A stretch of 64,000 bases of DNA from Bradyrhizobium sp. WD16 (GCF_024181725.1 NZ_CP028908.1:5855001-5919000), one strand, 5' to 3'. Positions 37,538-46,806 are shown, numbered from the stretch's first letter. Translations and numbers: made by a program. The notes: generated from the letters alone by a model not told the origin.

Positions 37538-40500
37538 TCAGCCGATGGAATGGCTGCTGACGATGAAATCGCTGGCATGCAGGCTGCTGGCGGCAACGTT
37601 CTTCAGAGTGATGCTGTCCTGGCTGTCGATGGTGATCAGGGTGTCCGCGCCCACGGCCGTGACGTGCTGCGCCATCCAGCCATTGACATCATCCGTGGTC
37701 ACAACGGCACGAAGATCGATCTGATCCTGGCTCGGGGAGAAATCGAGGATGGTATCCTTGCCCGACTGGGGGGCGAAGACGAACTGTTCCGCGACGCTGG
37801 AACCGAGAAAGACGTCTTTCCCCGTCGTTCCGGCCAACACAACCGGGGCCACCGGAAAATCGGCCGTGCTGAAAATGAAGTTCAGGCTGTCGGAGGCGCC
37901 ATGGCCATCGGTGACGGAGACCGTCACCATTTCGACGTGCTCTTCGTCGGATTCGTTGGTCTGATAGACAAACCCGGCGAGATCGCCGTTGATCGCGACA
38001 AGGGTTCCGCTATCGCCGTTCGAACTCAGGGTTCCATAGACGGTCTGCGCCTGCAGCGTGTAGGTCTCCGTGCTCGCGGCATCGGCATCGCTGACGTGCA
38101 AGCCGGAAAAGGCGATTCGGTCCTCGTCCGTGTGGACCGCGCTGAGCCCGTCGATAGCGATCACCGGCGCGTCGTTGACGCCATGGATGTCGAAGGACAC
38201 ATCCTTGGTCGTTCCGTCCGCCGCGGTCACCGTGAAGACGTCGGTCCTGGTCTGGTCGGCGCCGAGATAGGCGACCGCAGAATTGGCGACGGAATACACG
38301 TAGGAACCGTCGGACTGCAGGGTCAGGACGCCGAGATCGCCGTCGTGGGCGACGACGTCGGTCTGGAAGCTGGACTGGCCATGATCGGCATCGCTGATGC
38401 CGATGTGGCCGCTCGCCAGCAGATTGCCATTGGCATCGACGCCAAAATCCTCGGTGACGGACGCCACGTCCGGATTGCCGATGACGGCGGGATCGTTGCT
38501 GCCGGTGACGACGACATTCACCGTCTCGGTGCCGCTGGCGCCGTTCGTGTCGGTGATCTGGAGGGTATAGGACAGCGTCACGCTCTCGCCCGCGGCGAGA
38601 TAGTCGAACAGATGGTCCGGCGCGGTGAAACTCGCCGTGAGCTGGCCGTGAATGTCGTCGAGGTTCTTGGTCAGGCTCTCGATCGAAAGGCTCGAGCCGA
38701 AAGTCGACGCAAGATCCGCCGGCAGTCCGCCCGTCACGCCGCTGGCGCCGACGAAATGCACCGATGGCGTGTGGCCGGCGGCGAGATAGCCGCTGGTGAC
38801 GTCGCTGAAGTCCTGATCGGTGAAATTGAGGACGATCGTCGCCGTATCGGAGGCGCCGCTCCCCGTCACGGCCGGTCGTTCGCTGAGCAGAACGGACGTC
38901 AGCGGCGTCGTGCCCGTCGTGTCGCCAACCAGCGCATGGGCCGCGCCGTTGAGCGCGTCGGCATAACTGCCGGTGTACTGATAACTGCCGGTGGTCGAAA
39001 ACACCGGGGCGTCGTTGAGGCCGACCAGCGTCAGTTCGAGCGTGATATGGACGGTATAGGGCTCGTTCGACGTCAGATTGGCGGTCGCCGGACCACCGTA
39101 GCTGTCGAAGGTGATGGTGTAGACCGCGTTCTCGCCCTTGCCCAGGAACTGAAAGTTGCTCGGATCGTAGGTGATTTTGCCGGAGACCGGATCGATGGTG
39201 ATCAGGCTCGCCAGGTTGAAGCTGCCCGGCAGCGCCGAGGGGCCGGTCGTGTTCGTCAGCACGGCGGTGCCGGAAACGTAAGGCACCACGATGTTGTAGA
39301 ACGGCGCGGAGCCGACACTGGTCTGATCGACGACGACGCGATCGCCGATATTGAAGGACTTGATCACCGACACCGACGACTGGATATCGTCCACATTGCC
39401 GACCCCGCCGGCTTGCGGCGCCGACACGTCGCTGACCTTGATGGTGGGCGGCGGCACGATCGTGATCGTCGCATCGAAGCTGCTCCAGCCCCTGGAGTCG
39501 GCATCGGGAAGGAGCAGGTTGGCGAGCTTGATCTGCCCGTCGGTGGTGAACTGGTAGAGCTTGTCGTCGCCAAACAGCCAGTAGCTCGAGCCGGACGATC
39601 CGCCGTTGGATTTCGGATCGGCGTCGTTGAGCTTCTGGAACGCCATCGAGAAGACCTGCTGGATCAGGTCCCGCTCCGCCTGCATGTCGGCCAGCGTCTT
39701 CACCTGCTCGGTGATCGAGAGCTGGTTGAAGCCGGACGGCGTGACGAGGGTCACGATCCCGGCCTGGTTCACGGTCCCGATCCTCTCGCCGGTCACCCGG
39801 CTGTAGAGTTCGTACGAGCCGACATGATTGCCCGGCTCCACCAGCACGGAGAATTTGGTCGGGCCGTCATTGGCGGCGATTTCGACCAGCACCGCTGTGC
39901 CGCGGATGCCCATCGTCGCGACCGGCGTGTCGATCCGCATCGACCCGTTCTTCGCCGTCTGGCCGGCGACGAAGGTGATGGTGCCCTGGACGAGGCTCAG
40001 GAAGGACGAGTTCGATGACCCGTTGGGGTCATAGACCATGTCGTTGAGCACCATGCGGGCATTGGAGCCGAGACTGAACGCGGTGCCGTCGACGAAGATG
40101 ACGCCCAAGGCGCTGTCCTGCCCCGCCTGCACCACGTCGCCCTTGAAGACGTTGTCGCCGATGTTGAGGTCGACGGTGACGCCGTTGCGCACCACGCTGG
40201 CGGTGCCGGTCAGCTTCGCCACCTTGCCGATCGGCGTGCCGGCGGGCGCCGCCGCTCCCGCCTGGGCGAACACCGTCGGTCCCGCCAGGGCGTCGACGAC
40301 CGCGCCGCTGAGGCTGGCGCCCTCGCGGCTGTAGATGTCGGCGCGCCCGGTTCCCTTGAAATAGTCCGGCACGAGGAGCTTGCGGTCGTCGTCCGAAATC
40401 ACGAGGTCGCTGCCCGAGCGCGCGTAATGGCCGGAGAACACCAGATGTGAATCGCCGACCACCACCCGGCCGCCGGTTGTGGCTGAGGCTCCATGCAACC

Positions 40501-40615
40501 CTGATCCGTCGACATGGCTTTTGGCTATGGACTGCCGGTCCCCGACGGAGTCGTTCGCGCCAAATGCGAACCCGTCCAGCACTGAAAAATGTCCACTCTC
40601 GGAAGAGTCGCGCAC
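37538..40615 (-). CDS. Large FecR-domain, VCBS/cadherin-like secreted protein
   Basis: A 1025-residue acidic protein without an N-terminal signal peptide. Residues ~110-260 form a FecR-type domain (GKVAKLTGTASVVRNGVTVD, GVIFVDGTAFSLGSNARMVL, ATMGIRGTAVLVEI). Next come cadherin-like and VCBS-type repeats with GLNDAPVF, GSNDPAV and GVNDAPVIAID motifs. The C-terminus (VLAGTTGKDVFLGSSVAEQF, GKDTILDFSPSQDQIDLRAV) resembles the Ca-binding/secretion end of type I substrates. Placed just upstream of a matching exporter, it is probably a secreted or surface adhesin-like protein. The first ~100 residues are unassigned and a later start is possible. Confidence 0.82.
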   Translation of the reverse strand: MRDSSESGHFSVLDGFAFGANDSVGDRQSIAKSHVDGSGLHGASATTGGRVVVGDSHLVFSGHYARSGSDLVISDDDRKLLVPDYFKGTGRADIYSREGASLSGAVVDALAGPTVFAQAGAAAPAGTPIGKVAKLTGTASVVRNGVTVDLNIGDNVFKGDVVQAGQDSALGVIFVDGTAFSLGSNARMVLNDMVYDPNGSSNSSFLSLVQGTITFVAGQTAKNGSMRIDTPVATMGIRGTAVLVEIAANDGPTKFSVLVEPGNHVGSYELYSRVTGERIGTVNQAGIVTLVTPSGFNQLSITEQVKTLADMQAERDLIQQVFSMAFQKLNDADPKSNGGSSGSSYWLFGDDKLYQFTTDGQIKLANLLLPDADSRGWSSFDATITIVPPPTIKVSDVSAPQAGGVGNVDDIQSSVSVIKSFNIGDRVVVDQTSVGSAPFYNIVVPYVSGTAVLTNTTGPSALPGSFNLASLITIDPVSGKITYDPSNFQFLGKGENAVYTITFDSYGGPATANLTSNEPYTVHITLELTLVGLNDAPVFSTTGSYQYTGSYADALNGAAHALVGDTTGTTPLTSVLLSERPAVTGSGASDTATIVLNFTDQDFSDVTSGYLAAGHTPSVHFVGASGVTGGLPADLASTFGSSLSIESLTKNLDDIHGQLTASFTAPDHLFDYLAAGESVTLSYTLQITDTNGASGTETVNVVVTGSNDPAVIGNPDVASVTEDFGVDANGNLLASGHIGISDADHGQSSFQTDVVAHDGDLGVLTLQSDGSYVYSVANSAVAYLGADQTRTDVFTVTAADGTTKDVSFDIHGVNDAPVIAIDGLSAVHTDEDRIAFSGLHVSDADAASTETYTLQAQTVYGTLSSNGDSGTLVAINGDLAGFVYQTNESDEEHVEMVTVSVTDGHGASDSLNFIFSTADFPVAPVVLAGTTGKDVFLGSSVAEQFVFAPQSGKDTILDFSPSQDQIDLRAVVTTDDVNGWMAQHVTAVGADTLITIDSQDSITLKNVAASSLHASDFIVSSHSIG

Positions 40616-41125
40616 GGCGGGCGCCCTCGACTAAAGATTATCGATTAGTAAAACACCCCCAATAAAGGTTCATACCATTTCCGGTGGCGGGTTCAAATAA
40701 ATACCGCCGACCACTTGAAAGAGGCGAAGATCAGAAAAGTAAATTGACGTCGTCGCGAGGAATTAAATCTGAGTTTTTTCAGGTATACCCAGGCGAATTC
40801 GGACAATATCTTTGGTGAATTCAGCAATTAATGTGCTGTATACGACAATATTCGCAACATGACGCAAAGCCTATTCGGCATCGGAACTTGAATTCCTCTT
40901 CCCGCCTGGCAGGAACTGGCCATGGTGGCAGCCCCAGCGCAGCGATATTGCCGGCTTTAGCCGACGAAACTGCCTCAAACGCAACGGATCGCCTTCCAGC
41001 GGATTTCACCAGCAGTCCGATCTCCCGAGCGGCGTTAGCCGGCCGCAATCGTCGCCGATCGCCACCTTGGACGCCAGGACCGGCGATTGCGAGGATGCGG
41101 CCCTACCTCTGACGCCCCAGACCGA
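40616..41125. other. Long AT-rich leader and promoter region
   Basis: About 510 bp upstream of the secreted-protein gene. It is clearly richer in A and T than the surroundings, especially 40640-40870 (for example TCAAATAAATACC and AGTAAATTGACG). No gene is supported; the small open frames look accidental. It likely carries the operon promoter, and AT-richness would suit binding of an H-NS/MvaT-like or Ros-like silencer (inference). Confidence 0.5.
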
Positions 41126-41662
41126 TCAGCCGGCCAGTCGGCGGAACAGCGAGCGCTTCTTCGCACCGCAGACCACCGCAGCCATGGCCTTCCTGCCGCC
41201 GCGCGTGTCGAACTCGTAAGCCAGCGGCGGCGCCTCGGTCGGCTTGAGTTCGAGCCGCAACCGCTTCGCCCGGGCGACGTCGCGCAGCGGCACGTCGAAC
41301 AGCGGCACGCTGCGCGGATTGGAGAACACCTGCAGCAGCACCGGCTGCGGCTTCGAATTGTCGAAGGTGACGACGCTGTCGACCATGCCGCGCGTCAGGT
41401 CGCGGTCGATCTCGATCGCCAGCAGTGGCGCACCATTGGCGCAGGCGAAGCGCAAGGTGGCATCGCCCGCCTTGCTGGCGACGACAGCCTGGCGGGCGCC
41501 GCGGCCCGGGCCGTCACCCTGTCCCGGGACGACCTGCCATTGCGCCTGCGCGCCGAGAATCGAGCCGATCAGCACCAGCGACGCCAGGAGCCCCGTCGGC
41601 AGCGCCGCGACGCTCGTTTCTACGATGGATATCTGCGCCATGGATGTCTGCGCCAACGCCAT
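41126..41662 (-). CDS. Small secreted or membrane-anchored hypothetical protein
   Basis: About 178 residues. The N-terminus holds a hydrophobic stretch (VAALPTGLLASLVLIGSILG) followed by AQAQWQVV, a plausible signal peptide. The mature part (ATLRFACANGAPLLAIEIDR, SVVTFDNSKPQPVLLQVFSN, LPLRDVARAKRLRLELKPTE-like) looks like a compact beta-rich domain of unknown function. I chose the ATG beginning MALAQTSMAQ; a longer frame upstream is unlikely. It is followed by nothing on its strand before the AT-rich gap. Confidence 0.55.
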   Translation of the reverse strand: MALAQTSMAQISIVETSVAALPTGLLASLVLIGSILGAQAQWQVVPGQGDGPGRGARQAVVASKAGDATLRFACANGAPLLAIEIDRDLTRGMVDSVVTFDNSKPQPVLLQVFSNPRSVPLFDVPLRDVARAKRLRLELKPTEAPPLAYEFDTRGGRKAMAAVVCGAKKRSLFRRLAG

Positions 41663-41781
41663 GTCCCGGCACGCCCTCCGGCAGGCGGCCCGTCGTCGCC
41701 AGCCGCCCTGCGTCGCGACGTGAGGTGACACATCGGCGCCCATCCCGCAACATCGGCCGGCGCATGGCCGCGATCGCCCGG

Positions 41782-42636
41782 TCACTCGGCCGTGGCGCGG
41801 GCGAAGCCGATATAGATCTCGCGCAGGCGCGCCGCGATCGGCCCCGGCTTGCCGCCGGCGACCGGCTGGCCATCGATCCGCACCACCGGCTGCACGAAGG
41901 CCGAGGCGCTGGTGATGAAGGCCTCCTGCGCCGCCAGCGCCTCGGCGACGGTGAAGGCGCGCTCCTCGATCCTGAGCTTCTGCTCGTCGGCCAACGCCAG
42001 CACCGCCTTGCGGGTGCAGCCGGGCAGGATGGCGTTGGAATTGGGCCGCGTCAGCAGCACATGGTCGGGCGTCAGGATGAAGACCGACGACGACCCGCCC
42101 TCGGTGATGACGCCGTCCTGGACCATCCAGGCCTCCTGGCAGCCGGCCTCGGCGGCGGCCTGCTTGGCCAGCACCTGGGCGAGCAGGCCGATGCTCTTGA
42201 TGTCGCGGCGCTCCCAGCGGATGTCCGGCACGGTGATGACCGCGATGCCGGTCTTCGCCGACGGCGCGTTGACGATGTCCTTCTCCATCGGGAACATCAC
42301 CAGCGTCGGCGTGGCCTCCTTCGGAAAGGCGAAGTCGCGCGGCCCGGCCCCGCGGGTCACCTCGATATAGACCATGCCGTCGACGAGACCGCTGCGGCGG
42401 ATGATCTCCTGCTGGATCTCCTTGATGCGCGCGATCGGCTCCGGCAGCGCCAGCGCGATCTCGCCGACCGAGCGCTGCAATCGCGCCAGATGCGCGTCGT
42501 TGTCGATCAGCTTGCCGTCGAGCACCGCGGACACCTCGTAGATGCCGTCAGCGAACAGAAAGCCGCGGTCGAGCACCGAGACCTTGGCTTCGCTCAGCGG
42601 CAGGTAGGATCCATTGACATAGGCGACGGGATTCAC
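41782..42636 (-). CDS. D-amino-acid transaminase (class IV)
   Basis: A 284-residue fold-type IV PLP aminotransferase. It shows YVNGSYLPLSEAKVSVLDRG and FLFADGIYEV at the N-terminus, the PLP lysine in RRDIKSIGLLAQVLAKQAA and GVITEGGSSSVFI for phosphate binding. These fit D-alanine/D-amino-acid transaminases, which interconvert D-amino acids and keto acids for wall precursor supply or D-amino-acid catabolism. Branched-chain aminotransferase and aminodeoxychorismate lyase are related alternatives. It lies downstream of a Glu/Asp-type importer on the same strand, with a repeat between. Confidence 0.85.
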   Translation of the reverse strand: MNPVAYVNGSYLPLSEAKVSVLDRGFLFADGIYEVSAVLDGKLIDNDAHLARLQRSVGEIALALPEPIARIKEIQQEIIRRSGLVDGMVYIEVTRGAGPRDFAFPKEATPTLVMFPMEKDIVNAPSAKTGIAVITVPDIRWERRDIKSIGLLAQVLAKQAAAEAGCQEAWMVQDGVITEGGSSSVFILTPDHVLLTRPNSNAILPGCTRKAVLALADEQKLRIEERAFTVAEALAAQEAFITSASAFVQPVVRIDGQPVAGGKPGPIAARLREIYIGFARATAE

Positions 42637-42680
42637 GGCAGTCTCCGATCAGTGCGAAACAAGCAGAACGACTTCATTTT

Positions 42681-42770
42681 CGTCATGGCCGGGGCTTGTC
42701 CCGGCCATCCACGGCCTTCTCGCAGCTGATACTGACAAAGCGTGGATGCCCGCGACGAGCGGGCATGACG
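42681..42770. repeat. Rhizobial-type palindromic repeat
   Basis: CGTCATGGCCGGGGCTTGTC at the left and GCCCGCGACGAGCGGGCATGACG-like sequence at the right form a long imperfect inverted repeat enclosing CCATCCACG/CGTGGATG. I know this 'CGTCATGGCCGGGCTTGTCCCGGCCATCC' type from Bradyrhizobium and Rhodopseudomonas intergenic regions. Here it separates the transaminase gene from the importer operon. Confidence 0.75.
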
Positions 42771-42809
42771 GTGATTGTCTGACCACCTTGCGGCGACAGG
42801 CGGCCGAGG

Positions 42810-43541
42810 TCAATGCGACAGGATCTTCGACAGGAAGGCCTGGGCGCGATCGCTGCGCGGGCTGCCGAAGAAGTCCTCGGTGGCGGCGTCCTCGACGATC
42901 TCGCCCTGGTCCATGAACACGACGCGGTGGGCGACCTTGCGGGCGAAGCCCATTTCGTGGGTGACCACCATCATGGTCATGCCGTCGCGGGCGAGCGCCA
43001 CCATGACGTCCAGCACCTCGCTGATCATCTCCGGATCGAGCGCCGAGGTCGGCTCGTCGAACAGCATGGCGATGGGATCCATGGCGAGCGCCCGGGCGAT
43101 GGCCACCCGCTGCTGCTGACCGCCGGAGAGCTGGGCCGGAAACTTGCCGGCGTGGTCGGCGAGACCGACCCGGGCCAGCAGCGCCCGCCCCTTGGTCACC
43201 GCCTCGTCGCGGCTGCGCCCCAGCACCTTCTGCTGGGCGAGACAGAGATTGTCGATGATCCTGAGATGCGGGAACAGCTCGAAATGCTGGAACACCATGC
43301 CGACCTTCGAGCGCAGCTTCGGCAGGTTGGTGCCCGCATCGTTGACCTTGAGCCCGTCAATGGTGATCTCGCCGCCCTGGAACGGCTCGAGCGCGTTGAC
43401 GCATTTGATCAGGGTCGACTTGCCCGATCCCGAGGGGCCGCACACCACCACGACCTCGCCCTTGGCGACGCGCGTCGAGCAGTCCTTGAGGACGTGAAAC
43501 TGCGGCCCGTACCATTTTTCGACGTGGCGGATGTCAATCAT
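42810..43541 (-). CDS. Polar amino acid ABC transporter ATPase (GltL/AatP-like)
   Basis: A 243-residue single ABC cassette: Walker [10 protein letters not shown], signature [15 protein letters not shown], Walker [16 protein letters not shown]. The N-terminus [20 protein letters not shown] is typical of polar amino acid importers. I chose this start because longer frames overlap the permease gene. It is the last gene of a four-gene import operon that reads binding protein, permease, permease, ATPase. Confidence 0.93.
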   Translation of the reverse strand: MIDIRHVEKWYGPQFHVLKDCSTRVAKGEVVVVCGPSGSGKSTLIKCVNALEPFQGGEITIDGLKVNDAGTNLPKLRSKVGMVFQHFELFPHLRIIDNLCLAQQKVLGRSRDEAVTKGRALLARVGLADHAGKFPAQLSGGQQQRVAIARALAMDPIAMLFDEPTSALDPEMISEVLDVMVALARDGMTMMVVTHEMGFARKVAHRVVFMDQGEIVEDAATEDFFGSPRSDRAQAFLSKILSH

Positions 43542-43551
43542 CGAGCAGCCT

Positions 43552-44244
43552 TTAACGGATGATGGCGACGCGCGCCTGCAGGCGGCGGACGCCGCGCGAG
43601 GCAATGAAGGAGATCGAGAAGTAGACCACCGCGGCGAACAGATACATCTCGACGAGACGGCCGTCGCGCTGCGCCACCTTGCTGGCGGCGCCGAGGAAGT
43701 CCGTAATCGACAGCACATAGACCAGCGAGGTGTCCTGGAACAGGACGATGGTCTGGGTCAGCAGCACCGGCAGCATGTTGCGCACCGCCTGCGGCAGCAC
43801 GACGAAACGCATGGTCTGGCCGTAGGTCAGGCCCAGCGCCTGGGCCGCGGCCGGCTGTCCGCGCGGGATCGCCTGGATGCCGGCGCGCATGATCTCCGAG
43901 AAATAGGCGGCCTCGAACAGCATGAAGGTGATCAGCGACGAGGCGAAGGCGCCGACCCGGATCGGCCGGTCGGCGCCGATCAGCCACTGCCCGATATAGG
44001 GGACGAGGAAATAGAACCAGAAGATGACGAGGACCAGCGGCAGCGACCGCATCAGGTCGACATAGAGCCCGGCGAGGCGCGCAAGGACGCCGATGCCCGA
44101 CAGCCGCATCAGGGCGAGCAGCGTGCCGAAGACGAGGCCGCCGGTTGCTGCGAGCGCGGTCAGCGTCAGCGTGAAGCTCATGCCGTCGAGGAACAGATAG
44201 CCCAGCGAGCGGCGGATGACGTCGAAATCGAAACTGGCGAACAT
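43552..44244 (-). CDS. Polar amino acid ABC transporter permease (GltK-like)
   Basis: A 230-residue His/Glu/Gln/Arg-type permease with about five membrane helices. It contains the binding-protein-dependent loop in [39 protein letters not shown], which contacts the ATPase. It pairs with the next permease, whose gene ends 3 bp upstream of this start. GltK is the probable equivalent by gene order. Confidence 0.92.
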   Translation of the reverse strand: MFASFDFDVIRRSLGYLFLDGMSFTLTLTALAATGGLVFGTLLALMRLSGIGVLARLAGLYVDLMRSLPLVLVIFWFYFLVPYIGQWLIGADRPIRVGAFASSLITFMLFEAAYFSEIMRAGIQAIPRGQPAAAQALGLTYGQTMRFVVLPQAVRNMLPVLLTQTIVLFQDTSLVYVLSITDFLGAASKVAQRDGRLVEMYLFAAVVYFSISFIASRGVRRLQARVAIIR

Positions 44245-44247
44245 GGC

Positions 44248-44979
44248 CTACCTGCTCCCGACCGTGCCCGGCAGCGCGACCATGCGCTCGAGCAGCCGCA
44301 TCGCCGTGACCACGACGAGATTGACCAGCAGATAGAGCAGCGTCGCCGCGGTGAAGGCCTCGAACACCTGGAACGAGAATTCCTGCATGGCGCGGGCCTC
44401 GGCGGTCAGCTCCATCAGGCCGATGGTGATCGCGACCGAGGTGTTCTTGATGGTGTTGAGGAATTCCGAGGTCAGCGGCGGCAGGATGACGCGGAAGGCG
44501 ATCGGCAGCAGAATGTAGCGATAGGTCTGCGCAGTGGTGAGGCCGAGCGCGGCGGCGGCGTAGCGCTGGCCGCGGGGCAGCGACCCGATGCCGGCGCGCA
44601 ACTGCTCGGCGACCCGCGCCGACATGAACAGGCCGAGGCCGACCACCGTGGTGACGAAGGGCGCGTTCGGCATCTGCTTGAGCCACAGGCCCCAGCTCTG
44701 CGGCAGCAGCTCCGGAAGCACGAAGAACCAGAGAAAGAGCTGCACCAGCAGCGGCATGTTGCGGAACAGTTCGACATAGGCGGAGCCGAACGCCTGCGCC
44801 CCGCGCGACGGCAAGGTGCGCAGCACGCCGATCAGCGAGCCACAGACCAAGGCCACGATCCACGCCGCAATCGCGCACTCGAGCGTCAGCCAAAGCCCGG
44901 CGAACAGCATATCGAGATAGCTGCCGCCTCCGGTCGGCGACGGCTCGAAGAAGATCCGCCAATTCCAGTGATAATTCAC
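44248..44979 (-). CDS. Polar amino acid ABC transporter permease (GltJ-like)
   Basis: A 243-residue permease. It starts MNYHWNWRIFFEPSPTGGG, very like GltJ/AatQ, which begin with a similar NWxxF segment. The ATPase-coupling loop is GIGSLPRGQRYAAAALGLTTAQTYRYILLP. It forms the heterodimeric channel with the downstream permease. Confidence 0.92.
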   Translation of the reverse strand: MNYHWNWRIFFEPSPTGGGSYLDMLFAGLWLTLECAIAAWIVALVCGSLIGVLRTLPSRGAQAFGSAYVELFRNMPLLVQLFLWFFVLPELLPQSWGLWLKQMPNAPFVTTVVGLGLFMSARVAEQLRAGIGSLPRGQRYAAAALGLTTAQTYRYILLPIAFRVILPPLTSEFLNTIKNTSVAITIGLMELTAEARAMQEFSFQVFEAFTAATLLYLLVNLVVVTAMRLLERMVALPGTVGSR

Positions 44980-45216
44980 GCCCCCTCCGCGGTCTCCTCA
45001 AAGACCCATCGAAACACCACGCCCCCCCCCCGAGACTCCACCGACGGCCTCACGGCTCGGGACGACCCGCCGCGCGGGTCTCCTCACCATGAGGATCGAG
45101 GTTCGAATGATGCAGCTTCCGCGCCTCTCCACCTGGCGAGAAGGCCGGCAACGCCGGCCATCTCATCTCGATCCGCGCGGCCCGGTGCATCACCGGCCGG
45201 CGGAGCGAACGCCCTG
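44980..45216. repeat. Intergenic region with poly-C run and a rhizobial repeat fragment
   Basis: Between binding-protein and permease genes of one operon. It has a run of ten C (45022-45031) and a perfect small hairpin GACCCGC-CGC-GCGGGTC (45064-45080), followed by TCCTCACCATGAGGATCGAG, a core motif of a frequent rhizobial intergenic repeat. The hairpin may reduce read-through from the binding-protein gene to the permease genes, as is common in such operons. Confidence 0.6.
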
Positions 45217-46143
45217 TCACATCGCGTAGGCGTCCGGATCCGGCGAATCCGACGGCTTGGCAAACGCCTTGGTGAGCTCGGAGCCCAACGGAACGTTGAG
45301 CGTCAGCCCCCTCGGCGGAATCTTCTGCATGAACCACCTGTCGTAGATCCTGGCGCCTTCGGGGCTCTGATAGAGCGCCGCGGTCGCCGCGTCGACCACC
45401 TTCTTGAAGGCCGGGTCATCCTTGCGCAGCATGATGCCGTAGGGCTCCGGCTTGGAGAAGGCGTCCTTGGAGATCACATAGGCGCCTGGATCCTTCGAGC
45501 CGGCGGCGAGGCTCGCCAGCAGGATGTCGTCCATGACGAAGGCCACCGCGCGGCCGGTCTCGACCATCAGGAAGGCTTCGGCGTGGTCCTTGGCCGGAAT
45601 GACGGTGATGCCGAGATTGCGGCTGACATTGGCCTCGGTGAGCTGCTTGATGTTGGTGGTGCCGGCGGTGGACACCACGGTCTTGCCCTTGAGATCGTCG
45701 ATCGAGTTGATCTTGCTCGACTTCTTGGAGATGAAGCGGCTCGCCGTCAGAAAATGGGTGTTGGTGAAGGTGACCTGCTTCTGCCGCTCGGCATTGTTGG
45801 TGGTCGATCCACATTCGAGATCGATGGTGCCGTTGGCCATCAGCGGGATGCGGGTGGCCGAGGTCACCGGGTTGAGCCTGACCTCGAGCTTGTCGAGCTT
45901 GAGCTCCTTCTTCACCGCTTCGACCACCTTGTAGCAGATGTCCATTGCGTAGCCGACGGGCTTCTGGCTGTCGTCGAGATAGGAAAACGGCACCGAGGAA
46001 TCGCGATAGCCGATGGTGATCGCGCCACTCTCCTTGATCGCCTTCAACGTCCCGGTCAGCTCCTGGGCCGCCGCCGGCGAGGCGCACAGCGAAACGGCGA
46101 GGACAAAGCCGGCCATCCGGCGGCGGCGAGGCGTGAACGTCAT
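45217..46143 (-). CDS. Glutamate/aspartate-type ABC transporter substrate-binding protein (GltI-like)
   Basis: A 308-residue periplasmic protein. A signal peptide (MTFTPRRRRMAGFVLAVSLC..., cleaved near AAAQE) precedes LTGTLKAIKESGAITIGYRD and SVPFSYLDDSQKPVGYAMDIC, the classical family-3 binding-protein start. RIPLMANGTIDLECGSTTNNAERQKQV is almost diagnostic for GltI/AatJ. It binds glutamate/aspartate or similar acidic amino acids. The start is the ATG followed by an Arg-rich signal. It is first in the operon; about 320 bp upstream separate it from a hairpin array. Confidence 0.92.
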   Translation of the reverse strand: MTFTPRRRRMAGFVLAVSLCASPAAAQELTGTLKAIKESGAITIGYRDSSVPFSYLDDSQKPVGYAMDICYKVVEAVKKELKLDKLEVRLNPVTSATRIPLMANGTIDLECGSTTNNAERQKQVTFTNTHFLTASRFISKKSSKINSIDDLKGKTVVSTAGTTNIKQLTEANVSRNLGITVIPAKDHAEAFLMVETGRAVAFVMDDILLASLAAGSKDPGAYVISKDAFSKPEPYGIMLRKDDPAFKKVVDAATAALYQSPEGARIYDRWFMQKIPPRGLTLNVPLGSELTKAFAKPSDSPDPDAYAM

Positions 46144-46465
46144 GATGTCTCCTTGTGTGGCGGCGAAGTGATGCCAATCTTGCTGTCGCCGCGACGCTTG
46201 GCAAGGCATCCCTTGTCGTCGGCGGCGGAGCGGCGTTCGGCGAGCTCCGGCTTGCATTTTCCGGGCCAGCTCGCCCGGATCGCGGCGCCGGCCCCGTTCG
46301 AATCAGATCCCGAGCGTCATCCGCCGGAGCCGCAGCCTGATAGAAAATCCCGCCACAACACAACTAAACGCAGCAGAAAATTTCCTTAAAATCCATGAAA
46401 TTTAGAAATCCATGCCGCGCAGCAGGACCATCCCATTCATCCGGAATTGCTAATATTGCCCGCTT
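46144..46465. other. Promoter region of the amino acid importer
   Basis: About 320 bp without a gene. The stretch 46340-46460 is AT-richer (AGAAAATTTCCTTAAAATCC) and is the likely place of the promoter for the importer operon on the minus strand. I cannot define boxes. Confidence 0.4.
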
Positions 46466-46794
46466 CTAGTGTGGCGTCTCGCAATTGCCTATGCCCTTTG
46501 CGGCAAGCCCCTGTAGGCAATTGCGAGACATAAGCCACACTAGCGCTTTGATTTTGCTCGTGTCCTTTATGTCTCCGAATGACCGTGCGAGCGTGAGGCA
46601 AATGGGGCGGTCATTCGGAGACAGGACACTAGTGTGGCGTCTCGCAATTGCCTATGCCCTTTGCGGCAAGCCCCTGTAGGCAATTGCGAGACATAAGCCA
46701 CACTAGCATTTTGATTTTGCTAGTGTCCCTATGTCTCCGAATTACCGTGCGAGCGCGAGGCAAACGTAGCGGTAATTCGGAGACGGGACACTAG
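46466..46794. repeat. Hairpin array 3: tandem duplication of B - 13 nt - A
   Basis: Modules in reverse orientation: B (46466-46543), linker CGCTTTGATTTTG, A (46557-46632), B (46629-46706), linker CATTTTGATTTTG, A (46720-46794). The second unit repeats the first. The B copies look identical over most of their length. The A copies differ, and they differ on both sides of the stem: GAATGACCG/CGGTCATTC in the first, GAATTACCG/CGGTAATTC in the second. It ends 12 bp before the ArsR gene start. Confidence 0.93.
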
Positions 46795-46806
46795 AGAGAA
46801 TTGACC

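Noticed and set aside
37550-40018. An 822-codon open frame on the plus strand opposite the FecR/VCBS gene
   Set aside because: Antisense to a gene with clear FecR and VCBS motifs; composition typical of a shadow frame.
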